A DNA stretch of 64,000 nt from Bacteroidales bacterium (GTDB taxonomy: Bacteria; Bacteroidota; Bacteroidia; Bacteroidales; Marinilabiliaceae): positions 186,001 to 250,000 of the forward strand of contig JAKSLE010000001.1 of the NCBI GenBank assembly GCA_024401365.1. Reading direction: 5' to 3'. The number at the start of each line of letters is the position of its first letter. Position 1 is the first letter of the stretch. Shown here one piece after another: positions 1 through 9,487 of the stretch. A model generated the notes under the pieces. That model was not told where the DNA came from. It did not search any database and worked only from the letters and a program-made list of their open reading frames with translations. Made by a program: the position numbers and the translations under genes.

Positions 1-2394
1 GCGAGCCACGTGACCGATTACAAAGGTGGGCGAGTAATCATACTAAGTGAGAATCGTCCAGCATGGGCCTATGCCATATTTGGTATTTGGCAAGCGGGAG
101 CAACTGCTGTACCTGTAGACGCCGCTTCCACTGCTACAGACATTGCATACGTTATTGACGACTGTACACCAGCGGCGATTTTTGTATCGAAAGACAAATC
201 TGCATTAGTTGATGAGGCTGTAGCTATGGCCACACACAAGCCCCGCATACTCAACATAGACGAGATAGAGGGGCAGTTGTCCGCAGCAGAAGAGCCAGCA
301 CAAGTTTCAGAGATAAAATACGAGACAGACGACATTGCTGTAATAGTCTACACATCGGGCACTACTGGTTCCCCAAAGGGAGTAATGCTATCGTATGGCA
401 ATATTATGACCAATGTAAGATCTGTATCTGAGGAAGTTAAGATATTCCACGAAGATCTCTGCACATTGGTTTTATTACCTTTGCACCACATATTACCTTT
501 ACTAGGCTCGATTATAGCGCCACTGACTACGGGAGGATCTGTAGCCTTCTGTCCATCCATGGCGGCGGGAGACCTGATGAAGACCCTACAAGACAACAAA
601 GTAGGCATGATTATAGGTGTACCTAGGCTCTACTCTACCCTAGTCAAGGGCATTATGGACAAGGTCAACGCCACTGCTGCAGGCAGGACCATGTATAAGA
701 TATGTGAGAAGTTGCAATGCAGGTGGCTATCTCGCAAGATATTCAGTGCTGTACACGAGAAGATGGGTGGACATGTAGAGTTCCTTGTCAGTGGTGGAGC
801 TGCGTTAGATGCGAATATTGCCAAGACACTTTTGACATTAGGCTTTGACCTATTGGAAGGCTATGGTATGACAGAAGCCTCACCTATGATTGCCTTCACC
901 CGTCCGGGCCGTGCTATTCCGGGATCAGCCGGTCAGCCAGTGCCATACGTAGACGTTGAGATACGAGACGGCGAGATCTGTGCCAAGGGTGGCAACATTA
1001 TGAAAGGCTACTACAACAGACCAGAAGAGACAGCTCAAGTTATCAAAGACGGATGGCTATACACAGGAGACCTTGGCTATTTGGACGACAAGAAGAGACT
1101 CTTCATTACGGGCAGGAGGAAAGAGATTATTGTACTTTCGAACGGCAAGAACGTCAACCCTGTAGAGATAGAATACAAGATAGAGAACTACGCGGCGATG
1201 GTAAAAGAGTGCGGTGTGATGCCAAACTCAGACTTGCTACACGCCATCATAGTACCGCAAGACGAGATAGCGGCGACTATGTCGGACGACGAGATACGAG
1301 AGAAGCTAAAGTGGGACGTTATAGAGCCATACAATAAAGACATAGCTCCATACAAGAAGATTATGAGCTTCAGCATCTACAGAGGTTCACTTCCACGTAC
1401 CAAGCTAGAGAAGCTCCAGCGATTCCGTTTGCCACAGCTCATTGAAGAGATTGAGGGCAACGGCAAGAAATCGGATGATGCAGCGGTAAAAGAAGAGAAT
1501 CTTTCGAAAGAATACTGTGTAATCCGCGACTACATACAAGAAGAGAAGCACTGCAAGGTAGCGCCAGACAAGCATATTGAGATGGACCTTGCGTTTGACT
1601 CGCTTGACAAGGTAGGCTTACAAGTATTCTTGCAGAACACCTTTGGCATTGAAGTCACCACAGACCAGATAGCGCAATTCCCAAGTGTAGGTGCTATGGC
1701 CGAGTGGGTAGCGCTATCGAAGACCCGTATAGAAGTAGAAAAAGTTGACTGGGCGCAAATTCTCAAGCAGCACGCCAAGGTAAAATTGCCAGAGTCGTGG
1801 GCTACAGGTAACATTTTCATGGCAATAACCAGGCCACTCTTCAAGTTGTACTTCAAGCTATCGGGCAAGGGAGAAGACAACATACCAAGTGACGGTCCGG
1901 TAATTTATGCCCCCAACCATCAAAGTTTCCTTGACGGGCTATTTGTGATGTCGTTCCTCAAGTGGAGAAGTATCAAGAACACCTACTTCTATGCCAAGGA
2001 GCAACATGTAAGGCGTCCGCTCGTTAAGTTCATAGCCAACAGGCACAATGTGATAGTGCTTGACATGAGCAACATCAAGGACTCCATACAGAAGTTGGGC
2101 GAGGCATTGAAGAAGAAAAAGAACATCATTATTTTCCCAGAAGGCACGAGAACCAATGACGGCAAGTTGGGCGAATTCAAGAAGACATTTGCCATTTTGA
2201 GCAAAGAACTTGGAGTTCCTGTGGTACCAGTCAGCATAAAGGGAGCCTTTGAGGCGATGCCAAAGGGAACGATATTCCCTAGACCAAAGCCTGTGAAGGT
2301 AGAATTTTTGAAGCCGATATATCCAAATTCGAGATCGTACCAAGATTTGACGAATGAGGTTTGCAAGCGCATAGAAGAGAACCAAGCCAAATAA
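1..2394 (+). CDS. Aas-like fusion: acyl-ACP/CoA synthetase, carrier domain and PlsC acyltransferase (5' partial)
   Basis: The reading frame is open to the left window edge, so the N-terminus is missing; the GTG at 10 is probably internal. Three domains are visible. An AMP-binding adenylate-forming domain carries the phosphate loop TSGTTGSPKG (about residue 115 counted from the GTG) and YGMTEASP near 288. An acyl-carrier-like domain follows, with a DSLDK motif near 528 whose serine could carry phosphopantetheine. A C-terminal lysophosphatidate-type acyltransferase has NHQSFLD (HX4D) near 636 and FPEGTR near 709. By analogy with Aas-type proteins it should activate fatty acids and re-acylate lysophospholipids at the membrane. 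The extra carrier domain suggests the acyl chain is handed over within the same polypeptide; that is inference. Confidence 0.88.
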   Translation, partial: ASHVTDYKGGRVIILSENRPAWAYAIFGIWQAGATAVPVDAASTATDIAYVIDDCTPAAIFVSKDKSALVDEAVAMATHKPRILNIDEIEGQLSAAEEPAQVSEIKYETDDIAVIVYTSGTTGSPKGVMLSYGNIMTNVRSVSEEVKIFHEDLCTLVLLPLHHILPLLGSIIAPLTTGGSVAFCPSMAAGDLMKTLQDNKVGMIIGVPRLYSTLVKGIMDKVNATAAGRTMYKICEKLQCRWLSRKIFSAVHEKMGGHVEFLVSGGAALDANIAKTLLTLGFDLLEGYGMTEASPMIAFTRPGRAIPGSAGQPVPYVDVEIRDGEICAKGGNIMKGYYNRPEETAQVIKDGWLYTGDLGYLDDKKRLFITGRRKEIIVLSNGKNVNPVEIEYKIENYAAMVKECGVMPNSDLLHAIIVPQDEIAATMSDDEIREKLKWDVIEPYNKDIAPYKKIMSFSIYRGSLPRTKLEKLQRFRLPQLIEEIEGNGKKSDDAAVKEENLSKEYCVIRDYIQEEKHCKVAPDKHIEMDLAFDSLDKVGLQVFLQNTFGIEVTTDQIAQFPSVGAMAEWVALSKTRIEVEKVDWAQILKQHAKVKLPESWATGNIFMAITRPLFKLYFKLSGKGEDNIPSDGPVIYAPNHQSFLDGLFVMSFLKWRSIKNTYFYAKEQHVRRPLVKFIANRHNVIVLDMSNIKDSIQKLGEALKKKKNIIIFPEGTRTNDGKLGEFKKTFAILSKELGVPVVPVSIKGAFEAMPKGTIFPRPKPVKVEFLKPIYPNSRSYQDLTNEVCKRIEENQAK

Positions 2395-2445
2395 GGGTTG
2401 GTTCTCTCCACTATACATTAACCAGTTATTACTATCAGCACACAC

Positions 2446-3294
2446 ATGACAAGAGCAGAAAACCAGACGTTTGATGGAGAACGTCCATTTTACAACCTTG
2501 ACGGCCTTGAGCTTAAGAATGTTACTATTGGAGTTGGCGAATCGGCACTAAAAGAGACAAATAACATTTTAGCCGACGGGTGTACCTTTGAAGGAAGGTA
2601 TCCATTCTGGTGCAATAAGGGGGTAAAGATTATCAACTGTAAGTTTGGCGATGATGCGAGAGCTGCGTTGTGGTACTCGCAAGACACGACGATAGAGAAT
2701 ACAGTATTTGACTCGCCAAAAGCCATCAGAGAGATGGACCGAGTAAAGCTCAAGAATGTAAAAGTCAACAATGCCATAGAGTACTTATGGTTTTGCAGAG
2801 GAGTAGAAATAGAAGACACTGAGATTTTGAATGGCGACTATCTATTTTTGCACAGTGAGAATATCAAGTGTAAGAACTTTAAGTTTCAAGGCAAGTATTC
2901 GTTCCAATACTGCAAGAACATAGAGATAGAAGACTCGGTACTTGATACCAAGGATGCGTTTTGGATGACAGAAAACGTGACGCTCAAGAGATGTGTAGTC
3001 AAGGGCGAGTATTTGGCGTGGTACTGTAAGAACCTCACGCTTATAGACTGTCAGATAAGTGGCACTCAGCCGCTATGTTATGCAGAGAATCTAAGGATGG
3101 AGAACTGCACTATGGGTGCGGATGCAGATTTAGCGTTTGAATATTCATCAGTCAATGCGACAATCAAGGGCAACATTACCAGTGTAAAGAATCCTACCAC
3201 GGGAATGATTGTTGCCGATTCGATAAGTGAGATTATTCTTGATGAGAACATCAGGAAGCCAGCAGACTGTGTGATAAAGGTAAACAAACAATAA
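2446..3294 (+). CDS. DUF3737 family right-handed beta-helix protein
   Basis: The 282-residue product is built of short repeating rungs such as NVTLKRCVVKG and NLTLIDCQISG, typical of a parallel beta-helix. It matches the DUF3737 family as I know it (opening NQTFDGERPFYNLDGL, with many Trp, Tyr and Cys residues at repeat turns). No signal peptide is visible, so it is probably cytoplasmic. It lies 51 bp after the acyltransferase fusion and may be co-transcribed with it. A strong intrinsic terminator follows at 3435-3478. The family's function is not known to me; the fold suggests carbohydrate or ligand binding but no catalytic residues can be named. Confidence 0.8.
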   Translation: MTRAENQTFDGERPFYNLDGLELKNVTIGVGESALKETNNILADGCTFEGRYPFWCNKGVKIINCKFGDDARAALWYSQDTTIENTVFDSPKAIREMDRVKLKNVKVNNAIEYLWFCRGVEIEDTEILNGDYLFLHSENIKCKNFKFQGKYSFQYCKNIEIEDSVLDTKDAFWMTENVTLKRCVVKGEYLAWYCKNLTLIDCQISGTQPLCYAENLRMENCTMGADADLAFEYSSVNATIKGNITSVKNPTTGMIVADSISEIILDENIRKPADCVIKVNKQ

Positions 3295-3434
3295 TTAGAA
3301 GGATTCGCGAAAGAGAGCGTTTCACTTTAAATAAACAGACATTCGATGAAGGGTCGATGCAATTAATGTTAAAGGTGCAACTTTTGGTCGATTAGTGGCG
3401 TAGCACCTAGTGCATTTACCTTTATATCCTAACT

Positions 3435-3478
3435 AAAGCGTTGTTGCGGTTCTCTCCCAGCAGCGCTTTCTTTTTTTT
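3435..3478 (+). terminator. Intrinsic terminator after the DUF3737 gene
   Basis: AAAGCGTTGTTG (3435-3446) pairs with CAGCAGCGCTTT (3458-3469) over 12 bp including two G-U pairs, with an 11-nt loop, followed by C and eight T residues. This is a textbook rho-independent terminator on the plus strand. Confidence 0.85.
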
Positions 3479-3553
3479 ACTATATGGGCAGGGCAAGACA
3501 ATAGAGAATGCTGTATATGAGAAGGTTGTAGATATATTCTGGTATAAGGCTGA

Positions 3554-3587
3554 TATAAGGGAGATATAAGGTTGCTCGCAGTTTTTT
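3554..3587 (+). repeat. Dispersed intergenic element, copy A
   Basis: TATAAGGGAG box followed after 7 nt by the invariant core GTTGCTCGCAGTTTTTT (3571-3587), plus orientation. It sits between convergent genes. It is one of nine copies in the window. Confidence 0.85.
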
Positions 3588-3671
3588 AATTATTGACTGA
3601 TTTATTGGAGAGTGGAGAAATGGTATTTTTGGGGGAAGAAAGAGATACGTTTGGGGTAGGTATATAATACG

Positions 3672-3710
3672 ACAACCCTCCTATCAGAGAGAACTGACAG
3701 GAGGGGTTGT
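3672..3710. terminator. Long hairpin between convergent genes
   Basis: The arm at 3672-3686 (ACAACCCTCCTATCA) pairs with 3695-3710 over about 15 bp with one bulge and a G-U pair, around an 8-nt loop. There is no strong T run on either side, but it lies directly after the minus-strand outer membrane gene and probably stops or stabilises its transcript. Confidence 0.6.
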
Positions 3711-3766
3711 TATATAAAAAAGGGGGAATTATATTCTAGGGAGCTTAGGATTTGCCTATTTAGATA

Positions 3767-4507
3767 TTATTTGATCAACCAGCAAAGACCCGCCTCGATG
3801 TTCCAGTTATCTGCCAATTGCTTTAAATTGCGGTTAGAATACCTTGTTGTAGACAAATCGAGTTGGAGACGTGGAAGGATTTGATAAGCAAGAGCCACTC
3901 CGATGTAATAGGTATTATATACATGATTAGCCATACCATCGCAATAGAACTCGGCAGAGAGAGACAACTTATCGTTGAGAGACCTACCAGCTGCCAAAGC
4001 AACGGTAGAGATGAAAGTATCATCGCCCTTAGTAGTACGTGTAGCGGCATTAGCCGACATAGACCAATTCTCGTTAAGTTTGACAGAATATAGGAGGGCG
4101 AGTGCGCCACTAGGGTCGTTGTCATCCACGGGAAAGCTAAACTTAGGAAGGACGGAGAACTTGGTATTATTCTTTTCGATCAATCCGATTTTTGCTGCAA
4201 GAGAAAGATTAGAACAATGGAATCCACCATCGTAAATAGATTCGGTAGCACTAAAGCGGCCCTCTATACGATCAGTAAAGCCGAAACGCAAAGTAGACGT
4301 ATTGACGGTAGTAATACTACCCAAGTTGTCGTATGCGACACCCGTTTCGAGCAACAAAGATTTTTTACCCACGAGAGAAGCTGAAGTTGTATATCCAGGG
4401 CGACCAGAAGGCATGTATACGCTCTCTGTCTCCTGGGCGTAGAGATTGATGACCGGTGTAAGCAAGAGGATTGCTACGGAAAGGAAAGTGAATTTTGTTG
4501 ACTTCAT
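3767..4507 (-). CDS. Outer membrane beta-barrel protein, transporter-like (MetA-pathway/phenol-type barrel)
   Basis: A 246-residue protein with a cleavable signal peptide (hydrophobic LSVAILLLTPVINLYAQ, predicted cut near the AQ) followed by alternating aromatic and polar strands (for example LLLETGVAYDN and IEAGLCWLIK) ending near the C-terminus, as expected of an outer membrane barrel. The GRPGYTTSASLVGKKSLLLETG start resembles the 'putative MetA-pathway of phenol degradation' transporter-like barrels common in Bacteroidetes. The substrate is unknown. It lies 54 bp downstream of priA on the same strand and could be read from that operon. Confidence 0.65.
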   Translation of the reverse strand: MKSTKFTFLSVAILLLTPVINLYAQETESVYMPSGRPGYTTSASLVGKKSLLLETGVAYDNLGSITTVNTSTLRFGFTDRIEGRFSATESIYDGGFHCSNLSLAAKIGLIEKNNTKFSVLPKFSFPVDDNDPSGALALLYSVKLNENWSMSANAATRTTKGDDTFISTVALAAGRSLNDKLSLSAEFYCDGMANHVYNTYYIGVALAYQILPRLQLDLSTTRYSNRNLKQLADNWNIEAGLCWLIK

Positions 4508-4561
4508 TATGATTAGATATTTATTTACATATTTAATAAACTACCATAGAAAAGCAGACAA

Positions 4562-7030
4562 TCAATACGGATCCACATCTACGACCACTGAGACACCCTT
4601 GAAGGCATGGTCGGAGAGAACAATATTTATGCGATCCATGAGAAGCTGCTTAAACTTCTGAGGATTAGCCTTTTTCTCCATTTTCACTATTATGCGCTGG
4701 AGGTAGAAATTCTGCATTCTTGCGATAGTTGGCGACTGAGGGCCTAGGATACGGTTACCAAACAACTGTGTAAGTTCGCGAGCCAATATACAAGCCGAAT
4801 TATAGGCAGTCTGCTCATCGACATGCTTGACGGTAATATGTATAAGGCGGACGAACGGAGGGTAGCCATACTGCTGACGCTCAGCCAGTTCACGTTGTGC
4901 GTTAGCCTTATAATCGCTACTGATACTATTCTGGACGACAGGAGAATCCACCTGTTTAGTCTGGAGCAGCACCTGTCCGCGTATACCACGACGGCCAGCT
5001 CGGCCTGAGACCTGAGAAATCATAGCGAAAGCTCGTTCGTATGCGCGGAAGTCGGGCAGATTCAGCATACTATCCACGTTGAGTATGCCCACTGTAGTAA
5101 CGCGATCGAAATCCAGCCCCTTACTAATCATCTGAGTACCGATAAGGATATCGTAATTATACTTTTCGAAATCGGAAATTATCTGTTCGAAAGCCTTGCG
5201 AGTACGAGCCGTATCCAAGTCCATACGTACCACGCGAGCATCTGGGAACTGCTCCTTGACCTCCTCCTCTATTTTCTCGGTGCCATATCCCTGAAGTTCG
5301 AGAGATGCATTGCCACAAGCTGGGCAAGTCATAGGCAATTTAGCGCGAGCGCCGCAATAATGGCATACCAATTCGCCAGTATTCTTATGGTACGTCATAG
5401 AGACATCGCAATTGATGCACTTAGCCGTCCAAGCGCACTGGTGGCACTCCACGTAGGGGGCGAATCCACGGCGATTCTGGAATAGGATGACCTGCTCCTT
5501 ATTAGACAAAGCCTTTAATATACGGTCGCGCAAAGCGAAAGAAAAGATACCCTTAACCTCCTTATGTTTACGAGCCACGGTCATATCAATAGTCTCCACA
5601 TGAGGCAATGCCACATCGGCATAGCGGGTTGTAAGCTCCACGTAACCATACATACCCGTTTGGGCGTTATTATAGCTCTCGAGAGAAGGCGTTGCGCTAC
5701 CAAGGAGCACTTTAGCCTGGTGAATACCAGACATAACCACTGCCATATCACGAGCGTTGTATCGTGGGGCTGGGTCGTACTGTTTAAAAGACGACTCATG
5801 CTCCTCATCGACAATTATCAAGCCCAAGTCGCGGAAAGGGAGCAAGACAGCAGAACGCACTCCCAGTATCAAGCCATAAGGCTTATTACTCAAGAGATTA
5901 TTCCACAATTCGACACGTTGTGCGTCGTTGAATTTAGAATGATATATACCCAAAGTATCACCGAAATGCTTTTGGAGGCGAGACGTAATCTGCGTAGTAA
6001 GTGCGATTTCGGGGAGGAGATAGAGGACCTGTTTACCCTGCTCCAAAGCCCTATGGATGAGATGGATATATATTTCTGTTTTGCCAGAACTTGTAACGCC
6101 GTTCAACAAGACGACGCGTTTATTATCCTTATAGAACGAATTATTTATTTCGTCGAAAGCCTTAGCCTGAGCCTCGGACAAGTCGTGAGGAGGGATAAGA
6201 TTATCCAGTTTAGGTTTCAGTCGGCTCACAGGCACCTTTTCGCAAGCCAAGATATCCTTTTTAACAAGTTCATTAAGGACTGTAGGAGAAATACCCTTTT
6301 TAGTCAGATCATCCTTTTTGACCAACTGTCCTATTTGAGCCTGACCCAAGCCGCCGCCGATTTGCAAGTAAGACATAAGAGCCTCGAGCTGTTTAGGGGC
6401 GCGTTGAAGTGCATCCATACGAGAAAGCAACAACTCCTCGTCATTGCGGCAAGCATCAGAGAGGCGGTAGACCGATTCTGTTTTCGGCTTATAAGCATCT
6501 CGCAACTCCTCGGAGATGTAAATAGCATCCATTTCGAGAAGTTTTTTCAGTTGAGGTAAAGGGTTAGCCCCCTCGAGGTGAGCAGTCAGTTCGCTGATAG
6601 TACACGTTTTCTGTTGCTCAATATAATTAAGTATCATCTCCTGTCGCTCGGTGAGAGGGACAGAAGCCTCGAAGAGAGTATTATATAGCAGATGCGTTTC
6701 GCTCTCCAGTTTAAGTCCAGAAGGCATAGCCGCCTTATAGACCTCGCCAAGAGAACACACATAGTAATCGGCCAACCAATGCCACAATTGCAGTTGGCGT
6801 TCAGTAACTATAGGTTCTGTATCGACTACGGCATCGATAGATTTTGCCTTGTACTCCACCGGTTCTGGGACGTTGAGAGTGTGGACTATAGCCGAATAGC
6901 TCTTTTTTCGTCCGAACTGCACTACAACGCGAGAACCCACAGATATGCAAGGCTGCAACTCTGTGGGTACGCTATAAGTAAACAGTTTCGCTATAGGAAC
7001 TGGCAGTATTACATCGACAAACATTGGCAA
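4562..7030 (-). CDS. priA: Primosomal protein N' (replication restart helicase PriA)
   Basis: An 822-residue superfamily 2 DNA helicase that reloads the replisome at stalled forks. The N-terminal DNA-binding region begins MPMFVDVILPVPIAKLFTY. Walker A is NGVTSSGKTEIY and the Walker B box is VDEEHESSFKQYDP. The zinc-binding insert is complete, with paired cysteines in CHQCAWTAKCINC and CHYCGARAKLPMTCPAC. The helicase C-terminal part carries GTQMISKGLDFDRVT and QVSGRAGRRG. It ends in a normal PriA C-terminus, so it appears full length. It starts 18 bp after ftsH on the same strand. Confidence 0.96.
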   Translation of the reverse strand: MPMFVDVILPVPIAKLFTYSVPTELQPCISVGSRVVVQFGRKKSYSAIVHTLNVPEPVEYKAKSIDAVVDTEPIVTERQLQLWHWLADYYVCSLGEVYKAAMPSGLKLESETHLLYNTLFEASVPLTERQEMILNYIEQQKTCTISELTAHLEGANPLPQLKKLLEMDAIYISEELRDAYKPKTESVYRLSDACRNDEELLLSRMDALQRAPKQLEALMSYLQIGGGLGQAQIGQLVKKDDLTKKGISPTVLNELVKKDILACEKVPVSRLKPKLDNLIPPHDLSEAQAKAFDEINNSFYKDNKRVVLLNGVTSSGKTEIYIHLIHRALEQGKQVLYLLPEIALTTQITSRLQKHFGDTLGIYHSKFNDAQRVELWNNLLSNKPYGLILGVRSAVLLPFRDLGLIIVDEEHESSFKQYDPAPRYNARDMAVVMSGIHQAKVLLGSATPSLESYNNAQTGMYGYVELTTRYADVALPHVETIDMTVARKHKEVKGIFSFALRDRILKALSNKEQVILFQNRRGFAPYVECHQCAWTAKCINCDVSMTYHKNTGELVCHYCGARAKLPMTCPACGNASLELQGYGTEKIEEEVKEQFPDARVVRMDLDTARTRKAFEQIISDFEKYNYDILIGTQMISKGLDFDRVTTVGILNVDSMLNLPDFRAYERAFAMISQVSGRAGRRGIRGQVLLQTKQVDSPVVQNSISSDYKANAQRELAERQQYGYPPFVRLIHITVKHVDEQTAYNSACILARELTQLFGNRILGPQSPTIARMQNFYLQRIIVKMEKKANPQKFKQLLMDRINIVLSDHAFKGVSVVVDVDPY

Positions 7031-7048
7031 TGCATTTTAGGGAGGATA

Positions 7049-9070
7049 TTAAGCCTCCTGTGAAGCGCTATCCGATGGCTCTACTGGCGTGGCGGCAGGC
7101 TCCTCGGCTGTTGGGAGGGCATCGGCCTTAGCCTCATTCTCCTCGGCAGCCAATATTTCGCCGCGGGTATCCCAAGGGCGCTTACCGAATATAGCCTCGA
7201 GGTCGTCGGCGAAGATCACCTCACGTTCGAGGAGGAGTTCGGCCAATTGCTTATGCTGTTCGGCGTGCTCTGTAAGGATCTGCTTAGCGCGGGCATACTG
7301 CTCCTCGATCATAGCAGAGACCTCGGAATCGATTATTTGGGCGCGAGACTCAGAATAAGGGCGATTGAAAGACATATCGCTTTGGCCGGTTGAGTCGTAG
7401 TAGCTTACGTTTGGCAATTTCTCGCTCATACCATAATACACTACCATAGCCTGAGCCTGGCGAGTAACCTTTTCGAGGTCGTTGAGGGCGCCTGTGCTTA
7501 TTCGTCCGAATACCACCTCCTCGGCAGCACGGCCGCCGAGAGTAGAACACATCTCATCAAGGAGCTGTTCGCGTGTTGTTATCTGTCGTTCCTCTGGGAG
7601 GTACCAAGCGGCGCCAAGAGCCTTACCACGAGGGACGATAGTCACCTTTACGAGAGGGTGAGCATAACGGAGGAGCCAAGATATAGAAGCGTGGCCGGCC
7701 TCGTGGAATGCGATAGCGCGTCGCTCGTCGTTGGTTATTATCTTATTCTTTTTCTCGAGGCCACCCACAATGCGGTCTACTGCGTCGAGGAAATCCTGCT
7801 TATCGACAGCTGTTTTACCCTTACGAGCAGCGGTAAGAGCAGCCTCGTTACAAACATTCGCTATATCGGCGCCAGAAAAACCTGGGGTCTGCTTAGCCAA
7901 AAACGACTTATCGAAGCCCTCGATAAGTTTCAATGGGCGGAGGTGGACATCGAATATAGCCTCGCGCTCGTGCAGATCAGGGAGATCCACAGATATCTGG
8001 CGGTCGAAACGGCCAGCGCGCAAGAGGGCTCGATCGAGGATATCCACGCGGTTGGTTGCAGCCAAGATAATGACACCCGAGTTAGTACCGAAGCCATCCA
8101 TCTCGGTTAGGAGCTGGTTGAGAGTATTTTCGCGCTCCTCGTTGGACGAGAATCCGCCATTTCGACCGCGGGCGCGACCGATAGCATCAATCTCATCAAT
8201 AAATATGATAGCTGGAGACTTCTCCTTAGCCTTTTTGAACAAGTCTCGTACTCGGCTAGCGCCCACTCCGACGAACATCTCCACGAAATCGGAACCCGAC
8301 ATAGAGAAGAAAGGCACATTAGCCTCGCCGGCAACAGCCTTAGCCAAGAGAGTTTTACCTGTACCAGGAGGGCCTACGAGGAGGGCGCCCTTAGGTATTT
8401 TACCACCCAAGTCGGTATATTTCTTAGGATTACGGAGGAATTCGACTATTTCCACCAATTCATCCTTAGCGCCATCGAGGCCAGCCACATCCTTGAAAGA
8501 GACATTAACGTTCTCGTCCTTATCCACCAATTGGGCGCGCGACTTACCGACGGAGAAAATACCGCCGCCACCGTTACCGCCCCCTGTCATACGGCGGAAG
8601 AAGAAGAAATAGATAGCCAGCATGATTATGAGAGGCCATGTCATAGCGAATATTTCGCCCACGACATTACTACGTTGCTGGTAGAAAACCAACAACTTAC
8701 GGCCCGTACGAGTTTCGGAAGCCTTACGGCTCTCCTCGAAGCTATCTATAGAAGGGATATCGGTAGAGAAATGTGGGCCTTGGACTGGCACGGTACGGCC
8801 ATCGGTCAGAAGCTTCTTATATTTCTCCAAAGTACCCTCCTTGAGAGTTATTTCAGCCTTGTTTTCATTGCGGATTACTTCGATTTTTGCTACATCCTCG
8901 CTATCGATGAGTTCGCTCTCGAAGACACCATAAGAGATACTTTGAGGAGCGTTGCCCATATTCATTGTGCTAATGAATATGATAGCAGCGGCGATAAGTC
9001 CGTAAATCCAGTAAGGGCTGAACTTAGGCTTATTGTTTTTTGGTGATAGACCCTGATTTGGCTGTTCCAT
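7049..9070 (-). CDS. ftsH: ATP-dependent membrane zinc metalloprotease FtsH
   Basis: A 673-residue AAA+ protease for quality control of membrane and regulatory proteins. It has two N-terminal transmembrane segments (YWIYGLIAAAIIFIST and FAMTWPLIIMLAIYFFFF) with a periplasmic domain between them. Walker A is GPPGTGKTLLAKAVAGEA, Walker B is IIFIDEIDAIGR, and the zinc site is HEAGHASISW with the later acidic ligand in LNDLEKVT. A Gly-rich linker (GGGNGGGG) follows the second membrane segment. The tail is rich in Ala and Glu. It lies 22 bp downstream of rsfS, an arrangement common in Bacteroidetes. Confidence 0.97.
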   Translation of the reverse strand: MEQPNQGLSPKNNKPKFSPYWIYGLIAAAIIFISTMNMGNAPQSISYGVFESELIDSEDVAKIEVIRNENKAEITLKEGTLEKYKKLLTDGRTVPVQGPHFSTDIPSIDSFEESRKASETRTGRKLLVFYQQRSNVVGEIFAMTWPLIIMLAIYFFFFRRMTGGGNGGGGIFSVGKSRAQLVDKDENVNVSFKDVAGLDGAKDELVEIVEFLRNPKKYTDLGGKIPKGALLVGPPGTGKTLLAKAVAGEANVPFFSMSGSDFVEMFVGVGASRVRDLFKKAKEKSPAIIFIDEIDAIGRARGRNGGFSSNEERENTLNQLLTEMDGFGTNSGVIILAATNRVDILDRALLRAGRFDRQISVDLPDLHEREAIFDVHLRPLKLIEGFDKSFLAKQTPGFSGADIANVCNEAALTAARKGKTAVDKQDFLDAVDRIVGGLEKKNKIITNDERRAIAFHEAGHASISWLLRYAHPLVKVTIVPRGKALGAAWYLPEERQITTREQLLDEMCSTLGGRAAEEVVFGRISTGALNDLEKVTRQAQAMVVYYGMSEKLPNVSYYDSTGQSDMSFNRPYSESRAQIIDSEVSAMIEEQYARAKQILTEHAEQHKQLAELLLEREVIFADDLEAIFGKRPWDTRGEILAAEENEAKADALPTAEEPAATPVEPSDSASQEA

Positions 9071-9092
9071 GTGTGAATACAGTTATTCTTAT

Positions 9093-9449
9093 TTAATCCT
9101 CGTTAGGAATATCGATACGCTTAGCGTCGTTCCAAAGAGTCTCGATGCTATAGAAGGCGCGAGTTGGGCGGTGGAAGATATGGAGGATAACCTCGTGATA
9201 ATCGAGGAGTATCCACGTAGCATTCTGTCGTCCCTCGTCATGGAGAGGTTTCTCGCGAAGATCCTGATGTACGCGATCCCATACAGAATCGGCGATGGCA
9301 TCGGTCTGTGTGATACTATTTGCGTCGCAGATGACATAATAATCGCATATTGAGCCACCGATACCGCGCAAATCAAGAATTGTTATATTTTCTCCTTTTT
9401 TGTCTTTGATACCCTCTACTATTGTATTTACGAGTTTGTTGTCTGTCAT
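9093..9449 (-). CDS. rsfS: Ribosome silencing factor RsfS
   Basis: A 118-residue protein of the RsfS/Iojap family, which binds ribosomal protein uL14 and blocks subunit joining when nutrients are short. Family features are the N-terminal LVNTIVEGIKDKKGENITILDL, the CDYYVICDANS strand and the C-terminal WILLDYHEVILHIFHRPTRAFYSIETLW. It is the first gene of a run with ftsH and priA (spacings 22 and 18 bp). Confidence 0.93.
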   Translation of the reverse strand: MTDNKLVNTIVEGIKDKKGENITILDLRGIGGSICDYYVICDANSITQTDAIADSVWDRVHQDLREKPLHDEGRQNATWILLDYHEVILHIFHRPTRAFYSIETLWNDAKRIDIPNED

Positions 9450-9487
9450 ATTATATATGTATGTTGATTCTAAGTTAATGATTAGCT

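Larger units (their letters stand above)
3295..3766. other. 472-bp convergent intergenic region with terminators and a dispersed repeat
   Basis: No credible coding sequence is present between the DUF3737 gene and the convergent outer membrane gene. The left part (3373-3427) contains AGGTGC/GCACCT and related complementary segments that could fold. It is followed by a strong terminator, then dispersed element copy A, then a very long hairpin at 3672-3710. No consensus promoter was found for an independent RNA here, so the left part is more likely a structured 3' untranslated region. Confidence 0.6.

Noticed and set aside
5564-6559. 331-residue plus-strand ORF
   Set aside because: It lies entirely antisense to the well-supported priA and has no family features; it is a shadow of low stop frequency.
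6906-6920. CCGAACTGCA inside priA resembling half of the 54.8-kb direct repeat
   Set aside because: It is a short partial match inside a coding region with no second copy at 21 bp, so it is expected by chance.
7731-8612. 293-residue plus-strand ORF rich in Ser, Arg and Pro
   Set aside because: It is antisense to the AAA+ domain of ftsH; the composition is that of a reverse-frame translation.
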